Origin: Hormiphora californensis
Lineage: Eukaryota > Ctenophora > Tentaculata > Cydippida > Pleurobrachiidae
Direction of reading: 5' to 3'
Assembly (NCBI GenBank): GCA_020137815.1
Contig: CM035351.1
Coordinates: 6,345,397-6,409,396, forward strand
DNA: 64,000 bases
Within the stretch, counting starts at the first letter, position 1. The number at the start of each line of letters is the position of its first letter. Shown here piece by piece: positions 17,869 through 35,772 of the stretch. Both the position numbers and the translations under genes were made by a program. The notes under the pieces were generated by a model, which ran no database searches, was not told where the DNA came from, and saw only the letters and a list, made by a program, of their open reading frames with translations.

Positions 17869-18840
17869 TTGATAATGTCAGAAACGAAGTACGAGGGCGA
17901 TAACCCTGCGATAAAACGATTGGAAGAGACAGTAAACGACTTTGTTTCTGAAGTTTACTGGTTGAACTCTGCTGATGATCCCAACACGACGAGTATCACA
18001 TCGGATCAGTTTATTCAATGTTATAAATCGATCCAAGCTGCACCCGACTCAATGTTAACCAACGACAGTGTAGCTTCCCATTGCAATCACTGGGGTTCGT
18101 ACTTCAGTCACTGTCTCAAGGACTTAACTGCGAATGAAATTATTGAGGCTACTTCGCGTATTTTTCTCTCCAGTATGAAACTTGCCAGAGCAACAATGAA
18201 CAATTTTGAAAATGTTATCAGCGCAGAAAAACTCGAGAAGCAACTACGTGAATGCAAAGAAGAACTTGATCGCCATCGTCTTAGCGTGATTGAGCTTCAG
18301 CAAACGGTTATTGAAGCCCAAAAGCAACAACTAAGTGCAGTGTCAACTTCGGTGAAGAAGGTGAAAGCCTACTCTTCTGTGCTTGCACAGAATTGTGCTG
18401 CAACCTCTCCTAAAGTGGTAAAACCACTAACGTCGCACCACCCTACTCCCGTCCAACAGCCCGGAAGAGAGAAGAACCTGATTGTGTTTGGTCTCCAAGA
18501 AACAACCGATAGAGTAGCTAAAACTACTTTAGACGAACTTTTTGAGGAACTGCAAGAGAAACCGAAAGTGACAACGATAAAACGCATCGGGGAAAGAAAT
18601 GAGAAACGTCCTAGACCGCTCTTAGTATCCCTGGAGAGGAGAGCGACTCTCCTGGCGCTTCTCAAAAAAGCACGAAACCTCAAAGACTCCAAACAGTTTT
18701 CGGCTGTTTATCTATCTCCGGATCTAACGCCCTCTGAACTGAAGGAGCAAAAAGCTCTCAGGTCCACTTTGAAACGGATACGACTAGAAGATCCAGACGG
18801 CTGCTATTTTATCCGTAACAATGTTATCCAAGTGGGATAG
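17869..18840 (+). CDS. Non-LTR retrotransposon ORF1-like protein, intact
   Basis: A single open frame of 323 codons with no introns. Residues about 110-165 are charged heptad-like sequence, probably a coiled coil. Residues about 205-320 resemble the RRM-like nucleic-acid-binding part of L1-type ORF1 proteins: NLIVFGLQE, then IKRIGERNEKRPRPLLVSL, then VYLSPDLTPSELKEQKALR. Such proteins coat retroelement RNA and act as nucleic-acid chaperones. No reverse transcriptase follows; downstream is AT-rich noncoding DNA and a satellite. A related but broken copy with a similar upstream leader lies at 39286. It is either a non-autonomous or truncated element or a retained single-ORF gene. The family assignment rests on pattern memory only. 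Confidence 0.7.
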   Translation: MIMSETKYEGDNPAIKRLEETVNDFVSEVYWLNSADDPNTTSITSDQFIQCYKSIQAAPDSMLTNDSVASHCNHWGSYFSHCLKDLTANEIIEATSRIFLSSMKLARATMNNFENVISAEKLEKQLRECKEELDRHRLSVIELQQTVIEAQKQQLSAVSTSVKKVKAYSSVLAQNCAATSPKVVKPLTSHHPTPVQQPGREKNLIVFGLQETTDRVAKTTLDELFEELQEKPKVTTIKRIGERNEKRPRPLLVSLERRATLLALLKKARNLKDSKQFSAVYLSPDLTPSELKEQKALRSTLKRIRLEDPDGCYFIRNNVIQVG

Positions 18841-20732
18841 TTCCCGACTAATTCACCGTTATCAGAGAACCGTGCTAGGAGCAGGCAGTCTGCTGCAGTC
18901 CCTTTCAAATGAAAGAAAACGAGTTGTCTGTAATTAAAACTGTGTCAGTGCGGGATATAAACTGTCATTTTTATTATTTATTATTATAAAAAAACAAAAA
19001 AAAGTAAAAACAAAAAAGTAAAAGAAAATCTAAAAAGTGGGTTTAAATTTTAGCTGCAGCTCAGCTTTGATTGCGCGGCGTTGAAATTTTTATGCCGCGC
19101 GGATTTTAAAAGCAACGAAAATAGGTTAACTTGGCCGCTCACAAATAAAAAGAAATTCAATCTAAATTGGATCCAAATTACCAACAAACATGGATTTGGA
19201 GGTGTATCATTATTCTCACAAAATATTATTCAACAGAGACAGTAGACAGAGACAGTAGACAGAGCTGAGACAGAGACAGAGACAGAGACAGAGACAGAGA
19301 CAGAGACAGAGACAGAGACAGAGACAGAGACAGAGACAGTAGACAGAGACAGAGGCAGAGACAGTAGACAGAGACAGAGACAGAGACAGAGACAGAGACA
19401 GAGACAGAGACAGAGAAAGAGACAGAGACAGAGACAGAGACAGAGACAGTAGACAGAGATAGAGACAGAGACAGAGACAGAGACACTAGCAGAGACAGAG
19501 ACAGAGACAGAGACAGAGAAAGAGAAAGAGACAGAGACAGAGACAAAGACAGAGACAGAGACAGAGACAGAGACAGAGACAGAGACAGAGACAGAGACAG
19601 AGACAGAGACAGAGACAGAGACAGAGACAGAGACAGAGACAGAGACAGAGACAGAGACAGAGACAGAGACAGAGACAGAGACAGAGACAGAGACAGAGAC
19701 AGAGACAGAGACAACCGATGAAAATAAGACAGCCGCAGAGACAGAGACAGCCGCAGACTCAGAGATAGAGAATCAGAACGTGATCCGTTTTTTGACAATT
19801 AAAATCCAAGAAAAATATACGCACTTTTTTAAGATTTAAAATATCAAAAGTCATAAAATAACTTATAGATTTGGAGAATAAATAATATGTACAAAGCTAC
19901 TTTACAACATCTGCATCATTCTCAGTCTAAACTTTCAACTTTAAAGTTTTTGGCACTAACCGGCCCAGGCCGAAAGAGTGTTTTAGGAATTTGGATTTTA
20001 AATGCTGGCTTAATCATTGTGGTTAATTAATTAAATGGTTCCTGGTTTTGATCTAAATTCTACCAAGTTTCGGGAAAAATTTGTCACAAGCTTTCCGCTA
20101 GTTTTGAATTTCTTATTAGCGCTCTTCGTTATCTTTCGTCTCTCGACATTTCCATTGCCGAAGTAAATAAATAGGAGTAAAGTTCCTGCAGCAGGGCATG
20201 CAATAATTGTTTTCTAGAAAGAGAGAGAGGGAGATCATTTCGTCCAATCCGATTGCAGGTGTGAACTCTGTGTTGACCAATGTTCTTCAACTTGAGATGT
20301 GTGGAGGGAAACGTTTTCCGCTCAACGAGATAATGATCCTTTCCGGGTTGCGGACACACGTCGCATTCCCATCATGTTCTCTCCTCAATATATATATCTT
20401 TTTTCGGTCTCTAGCGAGAAGTGAGAGCCGCACCACGTTGACATTGTGAAAACGAATTGACGCCTAACACTGCACTGCGGAAATTCACATTTAATGGGGG
20501 TGCATTATAGAGGGGCTGAGGGGGGTGACTCGCTGCAGGGGTGATTAAACTATTTCCTAGAAGAGAAATAAAACAGAAAATATATTGCCCTGCTCTCTAT
20601 AATAGGACTCTAAAGTAAGTCATACTGCATGACCCCATCTCACGTGGTGTTATACCCGCAGCTAATAGGACAGTCTCATATATATGGGACAAGTCTGGAG
20701 ATTCGAGTTCTCACCTGAATGAGCTGTTAATA
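18841..20732. other. Noncoding stretch with satellite
   Basis: No gene is supported apart from the 3' end of the neighbouring bHLH gene. It contains an A-rich tract at about 18987-19030, a palindromic GCGCGGC pair near 19070-19100, the GACAGA satellite at 19236-19772, and unremarkable AT-rich DNA. Confidence 0.5.
19236..19772. repeat. (GACAGA)n hexanucleotide satellite
   Basis: About 80 to 90 copies of a GACAGA unit. TAGACA interruptions and sporadic GAAAGA or GATAGA variants concentrate in the first half; the second half is almost perfect. A shorter array of the same unit occurs at 63041. Confidence 0.95.
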
Positions 20733-25866
<5,134 letters not shown>

Positions 25867-26462
25867 TGTTTGTTGGTTTAGTGCACCAACAAGGGGGCTC
25901 TCAGAAAGACCCCTCAGGGGAGCTGCACTTAATTCTCAAAGAGACAATGGCATATAGCTTCACACAATGGGGAGGAGTTCACAATACCCAGCCTTAGTCT
26001 CTACTCTCTAGATGCACCCACAGTGCAGTTAGAGTAGGGTCTTAATTAGCATCTTCATTCAACAAGCCCCACGTGGCGCACAATGGACCGCGTTGGAGAG
26101 ATGGGGTCGGGGATGATATAGGGGGTTAGAAATAAAAGAGTTGGAACCATACTGTAAAATAAAAGTGGAATATGAGTTGACATGTTCCTAGTCTGTCAAG
26201 TGGAATGAGCAGTGGCTATTGGTTGTCTGGAATATTTTTTGAATTTCATCCTGCAATATCTTGATTCCTAAACTAAATATGCATGCATGCAATGTTTATT
26301 AGGGATTGACTGTGGCCGACAAACCATAGTCCCCCCCGCCACCTTACAGCTTCATATCAGTGGAGGCTGAAGCATTTCTGAATCAACCAAAATCCCCAAT
26401 GAATAAGATAAACCCGGTTGGCGGTTGCCTTAGATTCGTCTTGAAAACGCTTTGTTGAGCTT

Positions 26463-26917
<455 letters not shown>

Positions 26918-27796
26918 CTGTTATCTACTGTTAAGCGCGAGTTTCTTAAAAATAACATGCAAGAAAGCGGCGCGCAACATCAGATAACTGAGCGCCGCGC
27001 GAGCTTTCCTTGATCTTGATCTGATTTTCAAACTTGTGTTTTTTCGTCTGAAGCTTTCATTCTCAATGTTAAGGAGTGTGACTCTCTCACTCAGAGGATA
27101 TAGAGGTGGGCGAGTAGAGAGCACAACGGACGATATATGTTTTATAATTTTGTTTAATAATTTATTTCTGACGTGTTAGCGCAAGAGCGCATTTATTTCA
27201 ATAACAACTGAGAACTCTCAGCATTAAAGATTGTTTACGGGAGCACTCTCCCCAAAAAAAAAAAAAACTTGTGTTTTTTCCGGTTTTTGTATTTTCACTT
27301 TTGAACTTTGATTTTTGAAGTTTTGTTTTTAAATTTTGCCGACTTAACTTGAAGTTAACAAATAAAAAAATGTAAAGTGCGTTTCAAACGACTTGACCTG
27401 AGATTCCTGGAAATTCAGGATTTCCCCTTTGTAAATACACGCGCAATGCGCCAAATTCCAAGAATTACGGGTCAAGTCGCTTGAAACGGACTTTAACCAT
27501 GTGAAGTATGCCTTGAACTCAAAGTCAACCATAGAAATTTAATTGTGAGTGTCTTTTCTCAAAATAGCAAAATTGGTCATACCTCTTGTTCCTGATAAGA
27601 TAGAGATTTGAAATTTGGAGGATTGTAAGAACTTCGCATGATCTTCGTAACCTATAAATTTCAGGTCTCCATCTCATCAGGGACCGCAGTTGTGGTCATT
27701 TTAAGAAATTTTGCTTGGGTTTCGTAATGGGTGAAGTGTGTGTGTTTTGTAATTAACTTATTATTTAACTTGACATTTAATGAAGATCTGGACTCC

Positions 27797-28080
27797 CAGG
27801 GGCGAAGCAAGGCTGGGTCCAATGGGTCCAGGACCCACTTTCTGGACGAAAGAAGAGAAGAAAATGGGAAAACTTGCCAAAAAGTGAAAAAATCGTCAAA
27901 AAAAGTGAAAAAATGAGCCGATTTTCAACTTAAAAAACGAATGCGCGCGAGAAAAAGCTAATGTGGCAGCGCTATTGACCAATGTGGTCCAGACCACCTT
28001 CGTGTGTTACATTTAAATGCATTTTCTGCAGCGCTGGACCCAAAAATTTTTTCGTGAATGAACGCCGCGCACCGCCCCTG
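27797..28080. mobile_element. hAT-type MITE with 8-bp target duplication
   Basis: The ends are CAGGGGCGAAGC and ACCGCCCCTG. The flanking 8-mers TGGACTCC match exactly at 27789-27796 and 28081-28088. It shares the CAGGGGCG start with the element at 17307 and is also non-autonomous (284 bp). Confidence 0.92.
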
Positions 28081-28390
28081 TGGACTCCATAATAGTTGCC
28101 TCCTTAAAGGACATTATTGACAACAGACATTTCATATTTAAATTAATTTCTCGAGTTGTAGGCATTGGAGCCTCCTTCAAATGGCTTGGGCCCATACACA
28201 ATTTGTGTTTGATCCCAGGCGATTCGAAGTAGGCTCCATCGGTTTTGAAAGTCGCTAGTTTAGTCTCTGTGCGTTAGCATATGTAAGTAATTCTCCAGCA
28301 GTTTATGATGATATATTTTCCACGGTCTTAGAAAGTGTGAACTGTGAATAGAATTTAACCCAATTATACCAATCTACCTTACCATAATAG

Positions 28391-31300
28391 ATGGCAAAGA
28401 AGAAGGAAAAGAGTGCAGCAAAGGAGGAGGTGACCCCAGTTCAGGATGGAGAACCAGAAGAAGCAGAAACTGGGGATGACCAATCTCCTGAGGCTTACAC
28501 TCTAACAGGGGATTTTACGGCCGATTTGAATGAAATCTTCAAACGGTCTGCAGTGGATCCCATTCCTGTGCGACAGCGAGGTGTGGTTATCGGAGGTGAG
28601 TTTCGGGTCATTTTATTTCTAACAAATATCGTTTTCTTGATTCTATTTAGATGCTATTCATTTGGTATATCAGATAAAGTAACAACATTCCTTATCCAGG
28701 TCCAGATGTGTCCGATAATGGGCCGGTAACGTACATCACAGTGGACAAGATGACAAGTTTACGGCCTGCCCTTGAAGTTGAACCTGACGATGAAAACAAA
28801 TCCTCGATAAAGGGTCTTTTCATTAAGGGGTGGAGGGTCGAAGTTCCTCTGCTCACATGCTTTTCATTTTGTGTCCCTGCTAGCCTTACCACCCTGAGGT
28901 ACAAATAACGCTGATTCAAAAAAGCATGAACATATTTTTCTAAATATTGCGCTACTAAGTTGTTAAAATGCTGTTTAGCTTGTGGCGATGTGGCTTGGAC
29001 AGGGAAACTCTAGAAGCACTGCTACCACTACTGTCAAAGGCGCCAGTCAAAACTCTCATTCTCGATGACAATCCTGATTGCTGCTGGTGAGAATCATCCT
29101 ATTACTTTTAGTACAGTCGACCGATGCACCCCAATCTACTGTAACCCAATTTATCAGACCCCTGATTTACCGAACCCCCGATATAGAGGGTTAGAAATCA
29201 CGTTTCACCCCGGCACAACGTGCTGTTAGCTGTTACCAGTTGGGGTCCAACCGTTTCCAGTTCGGGTAGAACACTTTTTCGAATCTTTCAGCGTTCTCTT
29301 TCAGCACATTTCCACATCCTGTTAACGGAAGAGTGTTCCATTTCGAACCTCTCGCTGAGGGGTAATGGGATAACCTGTGAAAATATGCCCCTTTTCTGCT
29401 CTGCTTTAACTCAAAACAAATCCATCATCAAACTGTCTCTACATAACAATAAAATCAGTGACGAAGGCGTCATCACTTTGGCAAAGGTAAACACTTTTAT
29501 TTCAATAATATTCATTTTGCCTTGTTCGATCCTGTCTCAGGGTCTCAAATGTAAAGGAGGGTTTCTTTCTTTCAATGTTTTAAACCTGGTTCATTTCACT
29601 TTTCAGAGTTTACGGCTGAACAGAACGCTGTTGACTCTGAACCTGAGTAATAACAACATAACGGATAAGGGAACTAAAGCAATATCAGAGGTCCTTACTG
29701 CCCTAACCTTGTCTCATGAAGAGGTTGTTGCTAGGAGGAAACTGGTGTCTGAAAGCAAAGCTGCTACATCTGTTGACGAGGTAGAATTTTTCTAAAAGAG
29801 GATTAAAATTTCATTAGATATCAATATCAATGTAAAATACCAGTCTTCCCTGGTGTACTACCTATATGTACTATGTACTATGTACAATGTGACTGAGCAT
29901 GATAGCAACTTGATTGCATGCTAGATTTACACACTTTCCCTCTTCTAGCCGCCCACTACTCCGGGAGGTCGAGTGAAGGAGCGTCCCGGTAGTAACAGCC
30001 GATCAGGGTGAGTAGACAGCCAACAAGGGGCCTCGCTAAAATGAATACCCTAGTTGGTATCTAGGTAGTAGGTACTTCTCTCTTGGATGATGCATGTTTT
30101 GAAAAGACCCTTTTCAACAATTATATCCTCTCAGGTCCCACACTGCTCTTGATAAAAAGGGGAAGGGTGGAGCCAGTGGTAAAGCAGGGAAGAAACAGGA
30201 CAAGATCGAAAAACCGTCCGCAAAAGATGGCCGTAAATCTGACATGGGAAATAAAGGGTCCAAGGAGGACAAACGAAAAGGTAAATGACTCTCCATTACC
30301 GAATTTACCACATAATAAAAAAATAAATAGACTTATGCCGCCCTTGCCTCACAGGGACAGGGTAGCATCATAGCTTACCCTGACACTGAGAGGTTACATC
30401 CCTCATCTCACCCTCACTCACCTCACTCTCTAACTCACCTCACCCTCACCCTCACTCACCTCACCCTCACCTCACCCTTATAACACTCACCTCACTCTCT
30501 CAGGAGGGACAAGCAACAGTTCACTACCACAGACAGGTCAGCACGCCATATAAACCATAGCAAGGTAGAAATATATATGTAGTTCAACTATCATAACAGT
30601 CGCCTAATAATACCCATTACTCCACCAATCACAGTCAATTTATACCCTTGTAATTCGTTATTATTCAACCGCCCTGTATAATTCCCACGGCTCATGTCCT
30701 TACCCCTGAGGTTCCCGATTAGGAACCACGGATAGTAAGAGCAAGTCGAAGACCAAGGGACCGGCAGGTAAAAAGTACCAAGAGGAAAAAGAACAAGAGG
30801 TGAGTGTTTTAACCCTTAAATTCATTGTTGCCCACTGCTACCACAACCTACCCCCGTCCCCCTTCTTAATTGTTGCTAAACTTTAACCCCCAAGACACCG
30901 CAGCCAGAGACGGTTGAGTTCCAGAACCCGTTGATCGAAGGTAACCTGTCAGAGACTGATGGAAAAATAGTTGTGCCAGGAAACTACGCTCTGACGTGTG
31001 TAACCTAAATAGTAAGTGAAGAACACCCATAATTCCAATTTACATTATATATCTGCTTGAGAATATGAGACATGTCCCCTCACTTTTAGCTACTCTATTA
31101 CTTGTTCAGGTAACAAGATTGGAAATAGTGGTTTAACATATCTCTACAAGGCCTTGCACTACCAAGATAACGTTACCATGAGACGTGGAGTCAAGGGTCT
31201 TCTCAGGCTGACTATCAAGGTACAATGTAGTACTGTCAGGCCAATGCTCTGATAGTTGTAGTAGGAAATGAGGATAAAAACAGAAAATAATGTTTAGGGT

Positions 31301-31507
31301 TAAGAGAGAAAGTGTATTTGCATTCATTTTCAGAATAACCAGCTGGATTTGTCTACTAAGCACTATGTAGACCTCATGGATCTGATGATGCGACGAGACC
31401 CATTCTACGAACATCCCCTGTTGGAAGAGGACAATAGCAACGCCACTGCTGCAACGGTAACGCGCCGTGTCACTCCTCCAAATGTGTTCGCGCGGTATCC
31501 CGGGTAA
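28391..31507 (+). CDS. LRRC71: Leucine-rich repeat-containing protein 71
   Basis: Twelve exons: 28391-28595, 28700-28898, 28979-29086, 29261-29486, 29607-29780, 29949-30007, 30135-30280, 30504-30536, 30723-30799, 30895-31011, 31110-31219 and 31334-31507, about 542 residues (human about 560). The Lys/Glu-rich N-terminus and middle match LRRC71. So do SSIKGLFIKGWRVE, LWRCGLDRETL, SLRLNRTLLTLNLSNNNITD and SHEEVVARRKL. The last exons repeat the family's late LRR block, with GNSGLTYLYKAL and LMDLMMRRDPF. LRRC71 is a poorly studied vertebrate gene associated with testis and ciliated cells; a ciliary role is inference. Exon 10 lacks one base for the LRR frame to continue (near 30993). The exon 4 start could also be 29240, or about 29300 with a frame slip. 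A fragment of a pogo-like MITE lies in intron 3. Confidence 0.9.
29114..29220. mobile_element. Degenerate fragment of the CAGTCGGACC MITE family
   Basis: It begins TA-CAGTCGACC like the four elements at 41051, 41470, 42212 and 49784 and keeps a TTACCGAACCCCCGATATAG-like core. It has no matching right end. Confidence 0.5.
30398..30503. repeat. CTCACC-type repeat ending at the LRRC71 exon 8 acceptor
   Basis: Imperfect repeats of CTCACCTCACC and CTCACCCTCACT run into the acceptor CTCTCTCAG of the 33-base exon 8. They form an unusually long pyrimidine-rich tract. Confidence 0.7.
31233..31252. mobile_element. Half copy of the CTGTCAG inverted-repeat family
   Basis: About 20 bases, CTGTCAGGCCAATGCTCTGA, matching one end of the elements at 2514 and 44460 in an LRRC71 intron. 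Confidence 0.45.
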
Positions 31508-34500
31508 CTGTGCCGCGCGCACTTCATCACCCACACCAGTTGGATATTGCGCGGGATGGATCTGAGTTGTGTTACGGCGCCCTACGTAAAGTCGTAAAGT
31601 TTGGAACATATTTAGACAGCGAGGTGGCACACGCATGTGGTTCAATCCTGACTTATCTCCCTCTCCAGTGATACGATTGGAACAACACGATAAGGTGACA
31701 GATGATTCGATGAGAGGAAATACAGAGGGACACGAAGAGAGACACATTTTATAAGAGACAGTCGAAGGAGTGAAAGAATTGATTTTGTACATAAAATTAC
31801 ATATTTACTTTCCTCTCCCCTGTAACCACAGTCTATGGAAGTGTTAAATTTACAGAGCTGACTATCAAGACAAATGTTCTAGTCCATCCAGGGTAAAATA
31901 TTGTTTATTGTCCTGAGCTGCACTTGGAGCCGTGTGTGAATTTCGAGGGTGGGGTTCCAGATACAACGAAGGAAGAGGGAGATCGAGGGACGTGATAGGG
32001 TGGATTCCGGAGTGTTTGAGAGGGCGGATGGTGGCTGAAGTTATCGATTCGTGGGGTTATTGGTCGCATTCCTTCCGCTATCTTAATCAGATTCTCAACA
32101 CCTCGAAATATATTGTGCGGTGAGAGAGGGTCACATAAAACAGAAAATAAAGGCATAACATACATGTGATTGTCGGGACAAACACATTTTGATTGTCCCA
32201 CCTTGTGGTGTTAGTGCCTCTGTACTGAAGGGTATATCGTGTAGGACCGGTTCTGCGTACATGTATCCCGGTCTAATTACCTGAATTATATTTCAGTTAC
32301 TATCAATACTAACAATCAATACTAATCAATGCTAATGGAAACTTTGGAAACTGCTCGTTATGTTCTAATTTCTAAATTTGTAAAAGAGGGCCAGGGCACG
32401 GTGAAACAGGGTCGAACAAGGCTAGAAGCTGCCGTCAGGACTGTTCCTAATAGCAGGTTCTAGATACGAGACAAATTCCCATGTGAAATATATTGAAAGT
32501 ATAGGGCTGTGTGTAATTTTCAGCACTCCAGATGGGAACTTGCAGGAAACTTGCGTGAGGAACCTGGTATGTACCAGGTTCCACTTTGCAAGTTGACCCT
32601 TGGGGAAAAAAACAAATAACTTACTAGAAGTTAAACTTACTGTTCGTTGTCTGTGAATTTTGAGTGTCTTGGGTGGACTGGCCGGGTTTCGTGGCTCAAC
32701 AGCCAGTATTCTGTGCTGACAGTCTGTAGGTACTGAAAACGGGTCACCGTCCTTCCCAGCAGGCATTGTGGGGGAAGCAACATTGTATTTCGCCATCAAC
32801 GGTTTTAACATCCTGAGAATATAATCAATTAGAAGTGGATTCAACATCACATAGACTATCATTAAATTGCATGTGGTAAAAGGTGATCTCATTCCCTCTT
32901 ACAGAGAGGTTACATAATATGCAAAAGAAGGAAGTTTTGATTTGCTCACAGCATTTTCCTCCCTCTCTTTCCTCTCTTTATGTTTTCTCTCTCTCTCATA
33001 CACACCGTCGTATTTATACAAAGAGATTATTATCTTTTCCTAGAGCCCTGTACACATTTGCTTCGTACTGTTTGAGCTTGTGCTGTTGTACCATCGGCCC
33101 AATGTGTTAGGTGTAGAATGAATGCATGTTAAGGGTACGCTAACCAAAATTTTTTTTCGAGTGCAGGGAAATCTCTCACCGTAGGGTTGTAGGCCATGCC
33201 AAGGAGACCTCAAATATGCAATTTGAGCTCTCAAGTCGAATTCATATTTTTGCTACAGCTGCTTGAAAAATGAACTCAAAATAAGTTTTTGGCATCTTAA
33301 AAATACATTTGTAAACATAGGATCATAAAAATTTGTGGATTTGAAGAGGACAAAGAGGTGAGTAGCCACAAAATTTTTTTTCGAAATCCGAGCTGATTTT
33401 CGGTCCTGAGATGGATTTCTTTTTTTTTACTTTAACGCCATATTTGGCCAAGTTCCGAAAATATGTGAAAGCTGTAAATTGGTCAAAAGTTGCGTCTAAC
33501 GATTATCTAAGTGGCCATAAATTTTGGGCGTGTCCTTATTTAAGATAAGCTGTACAGAGTTTTTTTTCTGAAAGCCGTCATTTCAGAAATAAATAAATTC
33601 CCTGTATCTCAAAAACGGCTGATCGTAGAGACCTGAGACTATGCTTAAACGATTCAGAAGGTCCGATTTTGGGGGGGTCTTCTGAGAGACATTTTGCTCT
33701 TACTTCAACCGTTTTTGCTGTAATTGCGAAAAACAAATTCTATGAAAAGGGCAAAAGCTAAACTCCAATATCCTGTAATTAGGGAATTTTAGCTAAGGAA
33801 GGACCGAAACTATGAAAAAATATGTAACAAGCTAATTCCTTCACTATTTGGTCCATATGGGTCCCTATAATCACCAAAAACAAAATCACAAAAAATCCAC
33901 GATGGCGAAGATGGGTTTTTGTTTTTCGCAATTACAGCAAAAACGGTTGAAGTAGGAGCAAAATGTCTCTCAGAAGACCCCCCTAAAATCGGACCTTCTG
34001 AATCGTTTAAGCATAGTCTCAGGTCTCTACGATCAGCCGTTTTTGAGATACAGGGAATTTATTTATTTCTGAAATGACGACTTTCAGAAAAATAACTCTG
34101 TACAGCTTATCTTAAATAAGGACACGCCCAAAATTTATGGCCACTTAGATAATCGTTAGACGCAACTTTTGACCAATTTACAGCTTTCACATATTTTCGG
34201 AACTTGGCCAAATATGGCGTTAAAGTCAAAAAAAAGAAATCCATCTCAGGACCGAAAATCAGCTCGGATTTCAAAAAAAAATTTTGTGGCTACTCACCTC
34301 TTTGTCCTCTTCAAATCCACAAATTTTTATGATCCTATGTTTACAAATGTATTTTTAAGATGCCAAAAACTTATTTTCAGTTCATATTTCAAGCAGCTGT
34401 AGCAAAAATATGAATTCGACTTGAGAGCTCAAATTGCATATTTGAGGTCTCCTTGGCATGGCCTACAACCCTACGGTAAGAGATTTCCCTGCACTCGAAA

Positions 34501-34864
34501 AAAAATTTTGGTTAGCGTACCCTTAATTCTCGATATAGAAAGACCCGGTAAAATATCATGTACCTACATAAAGACTAGTTTTCATAATCTGTTCGCATGT
34601 AGGAATTAAACGCAATACAAGTGCGACTATGCTTCGGACAAAAAACTTTTTGAAAATTCCCTAAAAGAGTGTTGAAACCGGTTTATCCTTACTGACTGGT
34701 AAGGGGAAAGACCCATTTTTACATAGTATCATATTTCTTTCCTTTCTTTTATTATCATTTTGTGTACAGACTAGCAGTTTGGGTCGCCTGACACTGTGTA
34801 TGAACAATTCAACTAGCAGTATACATTTTGGCTTTTTACTTAGCATAATTTTCATCATCATGAT
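31508..34864. other. Intergenic region with large foldback
   Basis: No gene is supported. 31508-33128 is unremarkable AT-rich DNA. 33133-34522 is the TTAA foldback. 34527-34864 is the upstream region of the BTB-like gene, with no clear core promoter motif. Confidence 0.5.
33133..34522. mobile_element. 1.39-kb TTAA-flanked foldback element
   Basis: Two arms of about 600 bp, 33133-33735 and 33917-34522, are near-perfect inverted copies around a spacer of about 180 bp. The tips are GGGTACGCTAACC and GGTTAGCGTACCC. The element is bordered on both sides by TTAA (33129-33132 and 34523-34526), the target duplication used by piggyBac- and Kolobok-type transposases. No transposase frame is present. 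Transcribed RNA would form a very long hairpin. Confidence 0.9.
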
Positions 34865-35739
34865 ATGACTTCCCTCTTCAAAATAGTAGCCATGACAACC
34901 CCGCCTGTATTGGTGACACTCCAAGCCAAGGGGGATGATGAACTAATTGAAGTACCAAGTGACATCCTGACGGATAGAAGCGCTATATTTACACAGCTCA
35001 TCACTGTGGACAACATGACGGAATTTGACGTGACGGAATTTGATGCAGAGGTGGTCAGGACAGTTATTGGGGGAGGCGAGATTACTCGTGATAATTTCCA
35101 ACCAGTCAACAAAATGTGTATAGCGTTCTGGTTTGTGGAGCGTCAGGGGGAGTGCACAGAGTTTTATAAAGCCATGTGTGCTGCTCTTACTGATGATGTC
35201 ACTGCCAGTTTCGTGGAATCCCAGTTCCTAGTTGACCTAGCTGGGTATGTGATGAAGGAGGCGTGGGGAAGCAGGAATCAGCTCCTCGACCCTCTCAAAG
35301 AGAGGATGGATGTGCTGCCCCTGCTCAGACGGGCCCTGTTAGAAGACTACATGGAGCATCACGAGACACGCGACTGGGTTGTAGCTGAACTAATGGCTTG
35401 TCTCGTGACTGGAGATGATGTTGTCCAACTGTATACCTGGCTGTCTGACCAACTACGGGAGAAGAGGGGCACTCAGATGACCATGAGCCAAAGAAGTCTT
35501 GTGAGAGTGGAAACATTGGCGCTGTGTATTAGGGTGAGCCCAGCCACCTCCGATCTCCTTATGGCAGCAATAGCGGGAGATGAGGCGTGCGATAGTGACC
35601 TTAGGTTTGCTCTAGCTCAGATGAGTAAGGCTACTAAGTACAACACAGAATTAGCTGCTGCTCAGGCTGCTCAGGCTGCTGCTGAGGCCGCTGCCGCTGC
35701 TGAGGCCGCTGCTGAGGCTGCTACCGCTGCTCCTGTACT

Positions 35740-35772
<33 letters not shown>

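Noticed and set aside
19226-19798. Open frame of about 190 codons, almost all Ser-Leu
   Set aside because: It is the GACAGA satellite read through; a six-base unit keeps any frame open.
29087-29260. An apparent frame shift between LRRC71 exons 3 and 4
   Set aside because: The acceptor CCGTTTCCAG at 29260 gives a consistent phase, so no shift is required there.
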